In this document: positions 24,763 to 35,100 of the stretch, one piece after another
Numbering within the stretch: position 1 is the stretch's first letter
How the letters are laid out: each line of letters opens with the position of its first letter
Source: Paenibacillus mucilaginosus 3016
Lineage (GTDB): Bacteria; Bacillota; Bacilli; Paenibacillales; NBRC-103111
Length of the DNA stretch: 64,000 bases
NCBI RefSeq assembly: GCF_000250655.1
Contig: NC_016935.1
Location: forward strand, 6,838,001-6,902,000
Direction of reading: 5' to 3'
The notes under the pieces: model-generated
Told to the model about the DNA's origin: nothing
The model's input: the letters and a program-made list of their open reading frames with translations, nothing else
Database searches by the model: none
Translations under genes and position numbers: made by a program

Positions 24763-24823
24763 TAAAAAAGACACGGCAGCCAACGGGGAAATCAAGCTCC
24801 TATTGCTGCTGTGTCTTTTTTTC
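24763..24823. terminator. Bidirectional intrinsic terminator
   Basis: A 14-bp stem AAAGACACGGCAGC / GCTGCTGTGTCTTT with A and T runs on either side, lying between the convergent MFS gene and the NAD(P)-binding protein gene. Confidence 0.9.
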
Positions 24824-24836
24824 TACCACTCCCTAC

Positions 24837-25457
24837 TCAATTCGCGATAAACGGAGTCATCCCAACATGCGACGGATCCGTTACCTGGTCAACCAGAAAG
24901 GAGGCGATCGCCCCATTGGTGATCCGGTACCCCGGCATCGAGGTGTGGCTCACCTTGATCTTCCCTGCAGCGGCTCCCTCCGAGACAAAGGGCAGGCGCA
25001 CCAGCGTCCACTTCGCCTCACTGCCGGCAATCACCCCGTATTCCTTTTCTTTCGCCGCAATCATCTCCGGGTACATCATCCGGAAAACCCCGGCCGCCGT
25101 CCGATTGAACAGGCCTCTGCGGTCATGTGGGAGAACCAGCGAACCTCCGGTCACCCCTATGTATCTCGGGATCCCGCCCTCTTTCATCAAAGCGAGAATC
25201 TCCCGCGTAACCTCGCTGTACAGCTGCTCTCCCTTGGGAGACTGCCCGTAGGCATTGATCACGGCATGGCGGCCGGCGAGCAGCATCCGGAGCGACTTCC
25301 GGTCCCTCGCATCGCCCCCAATCACTTCCATCCCCCCGGCCGCTTCCGCTCCCGGGCTCCGTCTCAGCAGGCGGACCCCGTATCCTTTTTGTACAGCCGT
25401 GGCAGCAATGTGTCGGCCCACCCGGCCTGTTCCACCGATCAGTGCAATCGTTTTGAT
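24837..25457 (-). CDS. NAD(P)-binding Rossmann protein (SDR_a5/NmrA-like), ATC in start position
   Basis: A 206-residue atypical short-chain dehydrogenase/NmrA-like protein. The frame encodes KTIALIGGTGRVGRHIAAT, so the complete nucleotide motif GGTGRVG lies upstream of the first standard start (GTG 25421, which is the Val inside the motif). The codon where ATG is expected, 6 nt after AAGG, is ATC at 25457. It is therefore a rare non-AUG start, a base error or a start-inactivated gene. Substrate and role are unknown. Later motifs include NAYGQSPKGEQLYSEV and YIGVTGGSLV. Confidence 0.7.
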   Translation of the reverse strand: MKTIALIGGTGRVGRHIAATAVQKGYGVRLLRRSPGAEAAGGMEVIGGDARDRKSLRMLLAGRHAVINAYGQSPKGEQLYSEVTREILALMKEGGIPRYIGVTGGSLVLPHDRRGLFNRTAAGVFRMMYPEMIAAKEKEYGVIAGSEAKWTLVRLPFVSEGAAAGKIKVSHTSMPGYRITNGAIASFLVDQVTDPSHVGMTPFIAN

Positions 25458-25741
25458 ATCGATCCTTACCTTCCCTATTTAGATATTCCATTTACGTTCA
25501 GTCGCAGGGACAGGTTTCCAATTCACACGGAGCCGGCCCTCTCCATGCCGCCCCTCTCTGCCGCACAAGGTACAAGGTCACGAAACCGCTACTCAAAAAG
25601 TCACGCCTGTGGAAGCCTGCACCCAGGGAATATTTTACAATGGGGACCATGAGACCTGCGTAACGCATCTCCATCCGAGCACCGGAAAGGAGGGCCGGCC
25701 TCTTCCGTTTTCCCACTCTATTCCCAGGAGGAATGCATGAC

Positions 25742-28714
25742 ATGACGAAGAAAAACACCGGGCTCTACCAGCGCCTCGGCAAACTGCTTCTCGCCTCATC
25801 CCTCTCCCTGCCACTGTTCTCCGTACTTGCCGTGACCTCCCCTGCCAACCTCGCCTATGCAGCCGAAGATACGACGAACAAAACCCGTTTTCTCACCTTG
25901 TACAACCAGATCAAGGATCCGGCGAACGGATACTTCTCACCGGAGGGCATCCCGTACCACGCGGTCGAGACGCTGCTCAGCGAGGCTCCGGACCACGGCC
26001 ACATGACGACTTCCGAGGCATACAGCTACTGGCTGTGGCTGGAAGCGCTCTACGGACACCATACGGGCAACTGGACCCGGCTAGAGCAGGCATGGGACAA
26101 CATGGAGCAATACATCATCCCGAACGCCTCCGAACAGCCTACGATGAGCGGCTATAACCCGGCCAGCCCCGCCACCTATGCGCCGGAGCACCGGCAGCCG
26201 GACCAGTATCCTTCGCAGCTCGGCAGCTCCGTAACCGCCGGCAAGGACCCGCTGGACGCCGAGCTCAAGGCGACCTACGGCAGCAACCAGACCTACCTCA
26301 TGCACTGGCTTGTTGACGTCGACAACTGGTACGGCTTCGGCAATTCGCTGAACCCATCGCATACCGCGACCTACATCAATACGTTCCAGCGCGGCGAGCA
26401 GGAGTCCGTCTGGGAAGCGATCCCGCACCCGTCCCAGGAGACGTTCCAGTTCGGCAAGCCGGGCGAAGGCTTCGCCACCCTGTTCGTGAAGGACAGCGGC
26501 GCGCCTGCGAAGCAGTGGAGATACACCGACGCCACCGACGCGGATGCCCGTGTCGTGCAGGTCATGTACTGGGCGAAGAGCCTGGGCTACAGCAACCCGG
26601 TCTACATCGAAAAAGCCAAGAAAATGGGCGACTACCTCCGCTACGGGATGTACGACAAGTATTTCCAGCAGATCGGCAGTGCCGCGGACGGCACGCCGTC
26701 TCCCGGGACGGGCAAGGACTCCTCGCATTACCTCATGGCCTGGTACACGGCATGGGGCGGCGGGATCGGCTCGAACTGGGCGTGGCGGATCGGCGCGTCG
26801 CATAACCACCAGGCGTACCAGAACCCGATGGCCGCTTACGCCCTGTCCGAGGGCGGGCTCGCTCCCAAATCGCCGACCGCCAAGCAGGACTGGGAAACCT
26901 CGCTGAAGCGCCAGCTCGAATTCTACACGTGGCTGCAGTCCAGTGAAGGCGGGATCGGCGGCGGCGCCACCAACAGCAAGGGCGGCACGTATGCGCCTTA
27001 CCCTGCCGGCGTCAGCACGTTCTACGGCATGGCTTATGAGGATGCGCCGGTCTATCACGATCCGCCGTCGAACACGTGGTTCGGCTTCCAGGCTTGGCCG
27101 GTGGAACGCATCGCGGAATACTACTACGCCATGGCTGCCAAGGGCGACACGGCCTCCGAGAACTTCAAGATGGCCAAACGCGTGATGGATCAATGGGTCA
27201 AATGGGCCCTCGCCTATACGTTCGTCGACAAGAAGCCGGTAACCGACGCCGACGGCTACTTCCTGAACAGCAGCGGCCAGAAAAGTTCTCGGCGGCGCCA
27301 ATCCGCAGGTCGCCACCACGCCGGCCCCCGGCCAGTTCTACATTCTCGGCGGACAGGAATGGACCGGCCAGCCGGACTCCTGGAAGGGCTTCAGCAGCTT
27401 CACCGGCAACCCGAACTACCACGTGATCGCCAAAGGCACCTCCCAGGACACCGGCGTGCTCGGCTCCTACATCAAGCTGCTCACCTTCTATGCGGCGGGA
27501 ACGCAGGCGGAGAACAACGGCACCTTGTCCGCCGCGGGTGCCCAGGCGAAGACCACGGCAGAGCAGCTCCTGAATGTCGCCTGGAACCACAACGACGGCA
27601 TCGGCATCGCCGTTCCCGAGAAGCGCGGCGACTATTCCCGCTACTTCACGAAGGAGATCTACTTCCCGTCCGGCTGGAGCGGCACGTACGGCCAGGGCAA
27701 TGCCCTGCCGGGCACCGGGGCGGTACCGTCCGATCCGGCCAAGGGAGGCAATGGCGTCTACCTCTCCTACTCCGAGCTGCGGCCGAAGATCAAGCAGGAT
27801 CCGAAGTGGCCGTATCTCGAGAACCTGTACAAGAGCTCGTACGATCCCGTTACCAAAAAGTGGACCAACGGCGAGCCTACCTTCACCTACCACCGCTTCT
27901 GGGCGCAGGTGGATATGGCTACGGCTTACGCCGAGTACAGCCGCCTGTTCGGAAGCGGCAGCACGACGCCGTCGGTGCCGGGCGCGCCGGCTGGACTCAC
28001 TGCGGCCGCCGGCGATGCCAAGGCCACGCTGACGTGGAGCGCCTCCGCCGGCGGCAGCGTCCTACAACGTGAAGCGCGCGACGACCGCCGGCGGACCGTA
28101 CACGACGGTCTCCACGGGCGTAACGGCGGACTGGCTTCACGGATACGGCGGTGACCAACGGCACGACGTACTACTATGTGCTGAGCGCCGTCAACGCGGC
28201 GGGCGAGAGCGCAAACTCCGCGCAGGTCAGCGCCAAGCCGCAGGCTCCGGCCGGCACGGGCGCCGTGGCGCTGCAGTACCGGGCAGGCGACACGAACCCG
28301 GCGGATAACCAGTTCAAGCCGCATTTTAACCTGGTGAACAAGGGATCGGCCGCCGTGCCGCTGAGCTCCCTCACGATCCGCTACTGGTATACCGCGGACA
28401 GCGACCAGGCGCTGAACTTCAATGTGGACTACGCCGTGGTCGGCAGCTCCAATGTGACGGGCAAATTCGTCAAGCTGCCTGCCGCCCGCAGCGGCGCCGA
28501 CAGCTACCTCGAAGTCGGCTTCGGCACCGGCGCCGGCTCCCTTGCTGCCGGCGGCAGCAGCGGCGAGATCCAAACGCGCATCAACCGCGCGAACTGGTCG
28601 AACCTGAGCGAGAGCAACGACTACTCGTTCGACCCGACGAAGACGGCCTTCGCCGACTGGAGCAAGGTCACCGTCTACAAGGACGGCGTGCTGATCTGGG
28701 GCGTCGAGCCGTAA
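25742..28714 (+). CDS. GH48 cellulase with Fn3 and CBM3 (three frameshifts)
   Basis: A secreted processive cellulase acting from cellulose chain ends. The signal peptide is at about 1-38. The GH48 domain (about 45-740) has MTTSEAYSYWLWLEALYG, including the conserved acid Glu. An Fn3 module (about 750-835) and a CBM3 (about 839-989, ending VYKDGVLIWGVEP) follow. As read, the frame breaks three times by one extra base: A in 27281-27284, T at 28060 and G at 28128-28129. Removing these gives a seamless protein of about 989 residues. The ATG at 25742 has AGGAGG at 10 nt; the ATG at 25733 overlaps the site. Confidence 0.85.
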
Positions 28715-28882
28715 GAGGCACGCTGCGGGGACCGCGCTGCTGGACTCGCGGAGCAGAGCCTGCTTGGCTGACTGCCGATGGATGTGCTCCTCGCGTCCGA
28801 TACTCCGGCCCTACGCCTCTCCACCGTATTGCGAGACACGTCTTATTAGGAAATTCACCTAAAGTAACGCGCCTCACATCCC

Positions 28883-28923
28883 AAACACCGGAACCCTGCG
28901 CTCATGCGGGTTTCCGGTGTTTT
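28883..28923 (+). terminator. Intrinsic terminator after the GH48 gene
   Basis: AAACACCGGAA-CCC...GGG-TTTCCGGTGTTTT forms a long stem with a GCTCATGC-type loop and ends in a T-run. Confidence 0.8.
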
Positions 28924-29052
28924 CACCATATCGGTGTGTGAGTGCCTGGCACTCCGCGAACGCCAAGCGGACTGTTCCGCCCGGGAACAGCCCGCAGGAT
29001 ATTTCATCCGTCCAAGTTCTAAGGATGGACTGGCTCGGGACGAATTTCTCAA

Positions 29053-29239
29053 ATAAAGGAACTCAGATGCCTTATTCGATTATCTCCCATGGTTTCCCGA
29101 GACATAGCGGAACTCAGGTATCTTATTTTCCCTGAAGACCAGGAAAGTTCATGCCTGCAATGGAAATAGCGAATCTCCGTTCCGCTATTTACAATCTTCC
29201 CCTCACAAGGAGGCACATAGCGCATCGTAGTTCCGTTAT
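29053..29239. repeat. 187-bp four-unit intergenic element, copy 2
   Basis: Units are at 29053-29075 and 29104-29126 (forward) and at 29166-29188 and 29217-29239 (inverted), with spacers of 28, 39 and 28 nt. GGAAC is intact in all four. It lies between the convergent cellulase and response-regulator genes, downstream of both. Confidence 0.9.
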
Positions 29240-29479
29240 ATGTCGCCCGACTCACAAGCGCTGCTCCTCTACTGCCGGCCAAGCCGTTAAGCACTCCCTC
29301 CAACTCCGTTCCTGCCTCCTCACATTCCTCATCTGCCTGCTTTCTTCATTTCCTGCCCTCACTCCCAACCCGGCCTCCGCTCCATACTGCCGGGGGATTC
29401 CTTTTTTCTAAGCCACTTCCTTTCCCTCTGACCTTCATCGACTCTTCGTATCCGAACCCTCATGTCCGGAGCCACCTGC

Positions 29480-31099
29480 CTAAAGCCGGGCCTCATCCCT
29501 CCTCGTCTTCCGGTAGTCCTGCGGTGTCTGGCCTGTCGCCTTCTTGAACAGCTTCGTAAAATGGGAAAAATTGCTGTACCCGACCGTCTGCGCGATGTCG
29601 CTCACCCGCAGCGTCGATTCGGCCAGCAGCCGCTTCGCCTTGTCCATCCGGCGCTCGAGAATGTAGCCGGTCAGGGAAAAACCCGTCGTCCGCTTGAAGA
29701 GCCGGGAGAGGTAGGACGGATGAAAATGCACGTAAGCGGCCAGCTCCTCCCGCGTCAGCTCCTCGGCGAGGTGGTCGTCAATGAACCGGCGAACCTTCTC
29801 GACGACCGGTCCTTCGATCTTTTTGGCCGCCTGCAGCCCGCTCATCCCTTCCGTAACGACGCGGACCGCCCAGGCCCGCAGGTCGCCGAGCGTCCGCGTG
29901 GCCGCGAGCATGTCGTGGAGCACCGGTGCCGCGTACACCTCATGAACGGACAAGCCGTTCTTGTGCAGCGTATGGTAGATCATCTGCAGGAAGGCGTGAT
30001 AAAAAGCGCCTAGAGACTCCGGGGTCAGCGGCTGGGCTTCAAAGGCCGAGAACTGCTCCTCCAGTGCCCGCATAACCTCTTCGCACTGGCCCGATTCGAA
30101 CAGCACGGACAGCTCCGTATACCAGGAGAGCGGCACGAGCACGGTCGGGGGCTGAGGAACGAGCGCTTCCACGAAAGCCACCGCAGGCGGTCGCGCCGCC
30201 TGGCTGCGCACGCTTCCCGTCAGCCGGGCATGCGCATCCGGAAGGTCGCGGATGGGTGCAGGCGTGCCGATGTAACAGGACAGCCTGCAGTAGAAGTATT
30301 CCGAGCAGGCGAGAATGTACCGCTCACACCGGGCGGCCAGTTCCTCCTTGTCGGCATAGGCTCCGCTCCCGTCGTAGACCAGGACGATATTGCTGCCGGA
30401 CGGGTTCTGCAGCACGGTGCCTTCCCAGCTCCCCAGGATGAGCTCCGCAGCGGCATTGCGCAGCGCGTACTTCATGATCTCCTCATCCGAGGCGGACAGG
30501 GGGCGTTTCCACTGCTCAATGTTCAGCAGGATGGGCAGAATGCCGCCGGGCCGCTCCAGCGCAAGCCCATACGTTGACAGGATCTCCTGCAGCCGTTCGG
30601 AGGTCGGGAACTCGCGCCGCTTGAGCAGATCATACCAGAACCGCTCGACGAGCAGCCCCTTGCGCGACTCCCAGAGGTTCCGGTATTTCTCCGCGACCGC
30701 TTCCCTGTCCACGGACTCGCAGCGCATTCGGATCTTGTCCAGCTCCCGCGCCACCGCCTCGCGCAGCTTCTCGTGACCCACCGGCTTCAGCAGGTAATCG
30801 GCACAGCCGAGCTGCAGGGCCGCCTGGGCATACGAGAACTCCGCATGGCCGGTCAAAAAGATCGTCTGGGTATGAGGTGACGACCGGTTCACCCAGCGCA
30901 GCAGCTCCAGACCGTTGTCGCCGGGCATCTCGATATCGCAGATGATGAGGTCGATACCGGTTTCCTGAAGCACCTCCTTCGCTTCCTGAACCCCATACGC
31001 CCGGAAGATTCCCCCGATCTCAAGATCCGCTGCCCGGATGGTACGGATGATCCCGGCTACAGCATACTGTTCGTCATCGACCACCAGCAAGTTATACAA
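29480..31099 (-). CDS. YesN-type response regulator with AraC DNA-binding domain
   Basis: A 539-residue two-component regulator. The receiver domain (about 1-125) has DDEQ, the phospho-acceptor Asp in LIICDIEMPGDNG, FLTGHAEF and the KPVG Lys. A central region of about 300 residues precedes a C-terminal AraC domain (about 435-535) with LAAYVHFHPSYLSRLFKRTTG and VGYSNFSHFTKLFKKATG. Such proteins normally pair with a YesM histidine kinase to sense polysaccharides, but no kinase gene adjoins it. The location between cellulase and arabinofuranosidase genes suggests a carbohydrate role. Confidence 0.9.
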   Translation of the reverse strand: MYNLLVVDDEQYAVAGIIRTIRAADLEIGGIFRAYGVQEAKEVLQETGIDLIICDIEMPGDNGLELLRWVNRSSPHTQTIFLTGHAEFSYAQAALQLGCADYLLKPVGHEKLREAVARELDKIRMRCESVDREAVAEKYRNLWESRKGLLVERFWYDLLKRREFPTSERLQEILSTYGLALERPGGILPILLNIEQWKRPLSASDEEIMKYALRNAAAELILGSWEGTVLQNPSGSNIVLVYDGSGAYADKEELAARCERYILACSEYFYCRLSCYIGTPAPIRDLPDAHARLTGSVRSQAARPPAVAFVEALVPQPPTVLVPLSWYTELSVLFESGQCEEVMRALEEQFSAFEAQPLTPESLGAFYHAFLQMIYHTLHKNGLSVHEVYAAPVLHDMLAATRTLGDLRAWAVRVVTEGMSGLQAAKKIEGPVVEKVRRFIDDHLAEELTREELAAYVHFHPSYLSRLFKRTTGFSLTGYILERRMDKAKRLLAESTLRVSDIAQTVGYSNFSHFTKLFKKATGQTPQDYRKTRRDEARL

Positions 31100-31674
31100 T
31101 CACCCAGCCTCCCTTCGTGACTAAGCTCTTTTGAGATCCTTTGGACACCCGGATGAACCGCTTACAATTCTCTCGCCCCCCCTCCTTCATAGATCAATTA
31201 TACCTTTTATGGCAAATAAAGGGTTACCATAAAGATTATAGATTGTACCTCAAAAATTAAATCCGACTCCCGTCACAGGTTTCCTGGCTTTGATGGCATG
31301 GTCAACCCATATTGGTAAGCGTTTACATATTTTATTATAAGGGATTGCAATTGGAAAAATACCCCAAAAGTTAGTGGTCGTATCATATCATAATTACAGC
31401 ACAAAGCAGACCCCCATCATCTGGGAAGTCTGCTTCAGCCTTTATAAACATGATGATTTCGCCTCAAGGGAGCTGCTGCAGGACCGCCAACGCCTCACGC
31501 CCTGCACGGCCGCCGGCTCGCCCAAGCCCGCCAAACGCCAGCAACTGCAGGCCGCTCCCCGCTTCACACCCGCGGGCGGCATTCACCGCGGTCGCCTCGC
31601 CCAAGGCAGCACGTCCGCGCCCACAATCGGCGCGCCGGTTTCCCGCTCCTGCGGCACGCCCCGTGCGCCACCTT
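31100..31674. other. Intergenic region with cre-like site
   Basis: No gene is seen. 31180-31400 is AT-rich with a cre-like site at 31314-31327 and is the likely promoter region of the response regulator. 31450-31674 is abruptly GC-rich (mostly C over G on the plus strand) and resembles non-coding downstream DNA of the Cys-rich gene. Confidence 0.5.
31314..31327 (-). promoter_or_regulatory. CcpA (cre) site candidate
   Basis: The minus strand reads TGTAAACGCTTACC, matching the B. subtilis cre consensus TGWNANCGNTNWCA at every defined position except the last. It lies about 215 nt upstream of the response regulator start, implying carbon catabolite control. Confidence 0.55.
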
Positions 31675-31962
31675 CTACCCCGCCTCGGCTACCGCCTGCT
31701 GCCAGCGGGTGCCCGCCGGATTCGGGCAGTCGTTGGCCCTGAGCTTCGCCCGCACCTGCACGAAGCAGCCGCATACCTTGCACGTCATGCTGCTCTCGAT
31801 GAGCTGCGGGCAGGTGCCGCATGCGGCCAGCCGCCGTTCATATACGTCGTCCGGCACCGCAGCCTCGGAGCGGAACACGGGTGCGGCGAGCACCCGTGCG
31901 ATCCCCTCCTGCGTCACCTTGTACGCATCCGAGCAGCTGCGGCAGCCTTTTGGCGTACTCAC
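31675..31962 (-). CDS. Cys-rich small protein (DUF6171-like)
   Basis: A 95-residue protein with eight Cys: CRSC near the N-terminus, CGTC near 48-51, then CKVCGC and NDC. The spacing suggests zinc-ribbon-like metal binding. The start ATG overlaps the stop of the GH51 gene (ATGA), so the two are translationally coupled. I recognise the type as a conserved Paenibacillus/Bacillus protein of unknown function. Its role next to an arabinofuranosidase is unclear. Confidence 0.7.
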   Translation of the reverse strand: MSTPKGCRSCSDAYKVTQEGIARVLAAPVFRSEAAVPDDVYERRLAACGTCPQLIESSMTCKVCGCFVQVRAKLRANDCPNPAGTRWQQAVAEAG

Positions 31963-33461
31963 AGCCCTTCCTCCCTCAGCTCGAGCACCACCAGGGACAT
32001 CGGAGGCAGCACGGCCGTCAGGCCGCCTTCGTTTTTCTCAGCCCCATGGTAGGCCTGCGGTGCGACTTTGTCCGGCTCATCGAACGAATTGTGGTCCTGC
32101 ATGCCGGAGGAAGCGAGCACGGTCCCGCTGACGGCATAGCCGCCGGCCAGCCCGCGAAGATCGAGCTCGACCTTCGCTTCCGAGCCCGGGTCGAGATTGC
32201 AGAGCGAGATATGAATCCGGCCCTGCGCATCCCTCGAAGCGGACACCGACACCTGCTCCAGCGCCTCACCGCCCTGCGCATACGAAGCGAACGTGCCGTG
32301 GGTCTCCAGCCTCTCCGCTCCCTGGTGAACCTTGTACATATCGAACACATGGTAGGTAGGTGTCAGCACCATCTTGGCGCCCTCGGTCAGGATCACCGAT
32401 TGCAGCACGTTAACCGTCTGGGCGATGTTCGCCATCTGGACGCGGTCATTGTGGTTATGGAACAGATGCAGGTTCAGCCCCGCCACCAGCGCATCGCGCA
32501 TCGTATTCTGCTGGTAGAGGAAGCCGGGGTTCGTGCCCGGCTCGACGTCGAACCAGGTGCCCCATTCGTCGACGATGAGCGCCACGCGCTTGTCCGGATC
32601 GTGGCGGTCCATGATCGCCTTGTGCTTCGTGAGCAGCTCGTCCATATGCAGCGTTTTCTTCATGGTGACGAACCAGTCTTCTGCCGTAAACTCCGTCGCA
32701 GAGCCTTTTTCCTTCCAGGTGCCCGGTACCGTATAGTAATGCAGGGAGATGGCGTCCATGTACCGGCCCGCCTCCCGCATCACGACCTCCATCCAGTTGT
32801 AGTCATCCGAGTTCGGACCGCAGGCGATCTTGTAGATCTTGTTCTCCCCGTAATTGCGCACGTAGGTCTGGTACTGCCGGTACAGATCCGCATAATATTC
32901 CGGACGCATGTTCCCGCCGCAGCCCCAGTTCTCGTTCCCCACGCCAAAATATTTCAGCGCCCAAGGCTCCTCCCGCCCGTTCTCCTTACGCAGCTTCGAC
33001 ATCGGGGAAACGCCCTCGAAGGTCATGTACTCGACCCACTCGGACATCTCCTGGACCGTGCCGCTTCCCACATTGCCCGAGATGTACGGCTCGCAGCCGA
33101 GCGTCTCGCAGAGCAAGAGGAATTCGTGCGTGCCGAAGTGGTTGTTCTCGACCACGCCGCCCCAGTGGGTGTTGATCATCTCCTTGCGCTGTTCGCGCGG
33201 ACCGATGCCGTCCTTCCAGTGGTACTCGTCGGCAAAGCAGCCGCCCGGCCAGCGGAGCACGGGGATGTTCAGTTTTCGAAGCGCTTCCACGACGTCATTG
33301 CGGATGCCTTTCGTATTCGGTATGGGCGAGTCTTCGCCTACCCAGAATCCCTCATAGATGCAGCGTCCGAGATGCTCTGCAAAATGCCCGTAAATGTTGG
33401 GGTTAATGGTCCCTCTGCCGATGTCCGTCTGGATGATGACCCGATTGGCTGAAGCGCTCAC
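31959..33461 (-). CDS. abfA: Alpha-L-arabinofuranosidase, GH51
   Basis: A 500-residue intracellular retaining arabinofuranosidase that frees arabinose from imported arabino-oligosaccharides. It starts with [19 protein letters not shown] and [16 protein letters not shown]. The acid/base Glu is in GVGNENWG (about 175-182) and the nucleophile Glu in LIVDEWGTW (about 291-299). There is no signal peptide. AGGAGG lies close to the ATG. It is first in a two-gene unit with the Cys-rich protein and divergent from the PatB-like gene. Confidence 0.96.
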   Translation of the reverse strand: MSASANRVIIQTDIGRGTINPNIYGHFAEHLGRCIYEGFWVGEDSPIPNTKGIRNDVVEALRKLNIPVLRWPGGCFADEYHWKDGIGPREQRKEMINTHWGGVVENNHFGTHEFLLLCETLGCEPYISGNVGSGTVQEMSEWVEYMTFEGVSPMSKLRKENGREEPWALKYFGVGNENWGCGGNMRPEYYADLYRQYQTYVRNYGENKIYKIACGPNSDDYNWMEVVMREAGRYMDAISLHYYTVPGTWKEKGSATEFTAEDWFVTMKKTLHMDELLTKHKAIMDRHDPDKRVALIVDEWGTWFDVEPGTNPGFLYQQNTMRDALVAGLNLHLFHNHNDRVQMANIAQTVNVLQSVILTEGAKMVLTPTYHVFDMYKVHQGAERLETHGTFASYAQGGEALEQVSVSASRDAQGRIHISLCNLDPGSEAKVELDLRGLAGGYAVSGTVLASSGMQDHNSFDEPDKVAPQAYHGAEKNEGGLTAVLPPMSLVVLELREEGL

Positions 33462-33658
33462 AAGGTTTCCTCCTGTCCCTGGCGGGAATTAGATTAATGT
33501 AATTATTAAGTCATTCACATTTTCATTAACATATTATCAAGCCCGCTCGGCAGTGTCAATAAGGAATACAGGAACCCTTTTCCACCCGAATCATGATATA
33601 ATCGAGCCAGGCTTTACTCCGTTTTGAGCAATATGATGAACAGAAGAGGTGACTCCCG

Positions 33659-34831
33659 TTGGCTTACGATTTTGACCGACTTATTGACCGCCGCAACACC
33701 CGCTCTTACAAATGGGACCAAGGTGCCAAGCTGTTCGGCGATCCGGATATTCTCCCGCTGTGGGTAGCGGACATGGATTTCCTTGCCCCGCCCGCGGTCC
33801 GCGAAGTGCTTGAGAAGCGTGCCGCGCTCGGCGTCTACGGGTATGCCGTCCGGACGGAGAGCTATCTTGCAAGCATCGTGAACTGGTACCGCCGGCGTCA
33901 CGGCTGGACGGTCGAGCCCGGATGGATCACGGATTCCCCAAGCATCGTGACATCCCTGAGCCTGGCCGTCGAGCTGTTCACCGAGCCCGGCGGCGAGGTC
34001 GTCCTGCAGTCGCCGGTTTATTATCCGTTCTATGACGTCATCCTGGGCAACGGCCGCAAGGTCGCCAAGAACCCGCTCGTCATCCGGAACAACCGCTTCG
34101 AGATGGACTACGAGCATCTCGAGTCCCTGTTCCAGGGGGGAGCCAAGCTCCTGCTGCTGTGCTCCCCGCATAATCCCGGCGGGCGTGTCTGGGAGCGCGA
34201 GGAGCTGCTGCGCCTTGGCGAGCTGTGCCTGAGATACGGCGTGACCGTGGTTTCCGACGAGATCCACTGCGACCTGGCCCTCTCCGGTCACAAGCATATC
34301 CCATTCGCCTCCCTCTCGCCCGAGCTTGCGGACATTACGATGACTTGTCTGGCGGCAACGAAGACGTTCAACCTGCCGGGCCTGCACACATCCTACGTCG
34401 TAACCTCGAACGCGTCCCTGCGCCGCCGGCTCGAGCACCGCATCAAGACGCTGAGCATCCACATGGCGAGCCATTTCGCCCAGGACGCGGTGGAAGCGGC
34501 CTACAACGAAGGCGAGCCGTGGCTCGACGAGATGCTCGCCTATGTCGAGGGCAACCTCGATTACGCGATCGGCTTCCTGGCCGAGCACCTGCCGGAAGTG
34601 AAGCCGCTGCGCCCGGATGGCACGTACCTGCTGTGGGTCGACTGCCGCGGGCTGAACCTGGACATCAAGGGCCTCAAGGACCTGATGTTCAACCGGGCCA
34701 AGGTGGCCTTCAGCGAAGGTTCGGTGTTCGGCACCGAAGGCGAAGGCTGGCTGCGCATCAACCTGGCCTGCCCGCGCTCCATCCTCGAAGAGGCGCTGCA
34801 GCGCTTCTGCGGAGCGGCCGTACCGCAGTAA
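33659..34831 (+). CDS. patB: PLP-dependent C-S lyase / aminotransferase (MalY/PatB type)
   Basis: A 390-residue fold-type I PLP enzyme, probably a cystathionine beta-lyase-like C-S lyase. Conserved motifs include LPLWVADMDFLAPPAV, YYPFYDVI, CSPHNPGGRVW, VVSDEIHCDL and the PLP Lys in CLAATKTFNLPG. It uses a TTG start at 33659 with AGAGGTG about 8 nt upstream. It stands alone and ends at a strong terminator. Confidence 0.9.
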   Translation: MAYDFDRLIDRRNTRSYKWDQGAKLFGDPDILPLWVADMDFLAPPAVREVLEKRAALGVYGYAVRTESYLASIVNWYRRRHGWTVEPGWITDSPSIVTSLSLAVELFTEPGGEVVLQSPVYYPFYDVILGNGRKVAKNPLVIRNNRFEMDYEHLESLFQGGAKLLLLCSPHNPGGRVWEREELLRLGELCLRYGVTVVSDEIHCDLALSGHKHIPFASLSPELADITMTCLAATKTFNLPGLHTSYVVTSNASLRRRLEHRIKTLSIHMASHFAQDAVEAAYNEGEPWLDEMLAYVEGNLDYAIGFLAEHLPEVKPLRPDGTYLLWVDCRGLNLDIKGLKDLMFNRAKVAFSEGSVFGTEGEGWLRINLACPRSILEEALQRFCGAAVPQ

Positions 34832-34853
34832 GCTGAACTGCCGCCATATACGA

Positions 34854-34904
34854 CAACAAGCCGTAAGAAAAGCAGAATCTTTCTGCTTTCTTACGGCTTG
34901 TTTG
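34854..34904 (+). terminator. Strong intrinsic terminator
   Basis: A nearly perfect stem of about 20 bp, ACAAGCCGTAAGAAAGCAGA-type against TCTGCTTTCTTACGGCTTGT, with a short AATC-like loop and a trailing TTT. Confidence 0.9.
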
Positions 34905-35100
34905 TGCTTGGCCAAGCGGCCTTGTGCGCCTGAGCCCTGCCCTGTCGGACGGCAGGCCGGTCTCTGTTCAGGCAGGCACGGCACGTGCATGGGTATGGCG
35001 GCGGGAATCCATGGGCCTTCCGCACGCCGCCCGTACCAAGGGCCGCGGTGTCCAAACTGCTTCCGGCTGCCCTAACCGCCCGGCGAGCCTATCTCCCGCC

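Larger units (their letters stand above)
28715..29479. other. Intergenic region with terminator and repeat element
   Basis: No gene is supported. A terminator at 28883-28923 ends the cellulase transcript. Copy 2 of the 187-bp element is at 29053-29239. The rest (29240-29479) is pyrimidine-rich with no convincing frame. Confidence 0.65.

Noticed and set aside
28910-29303. Short open frames around the second repeat element
   Set aside because: Their peptides arise from the repeat units themselves and lack ribosome binding sites.
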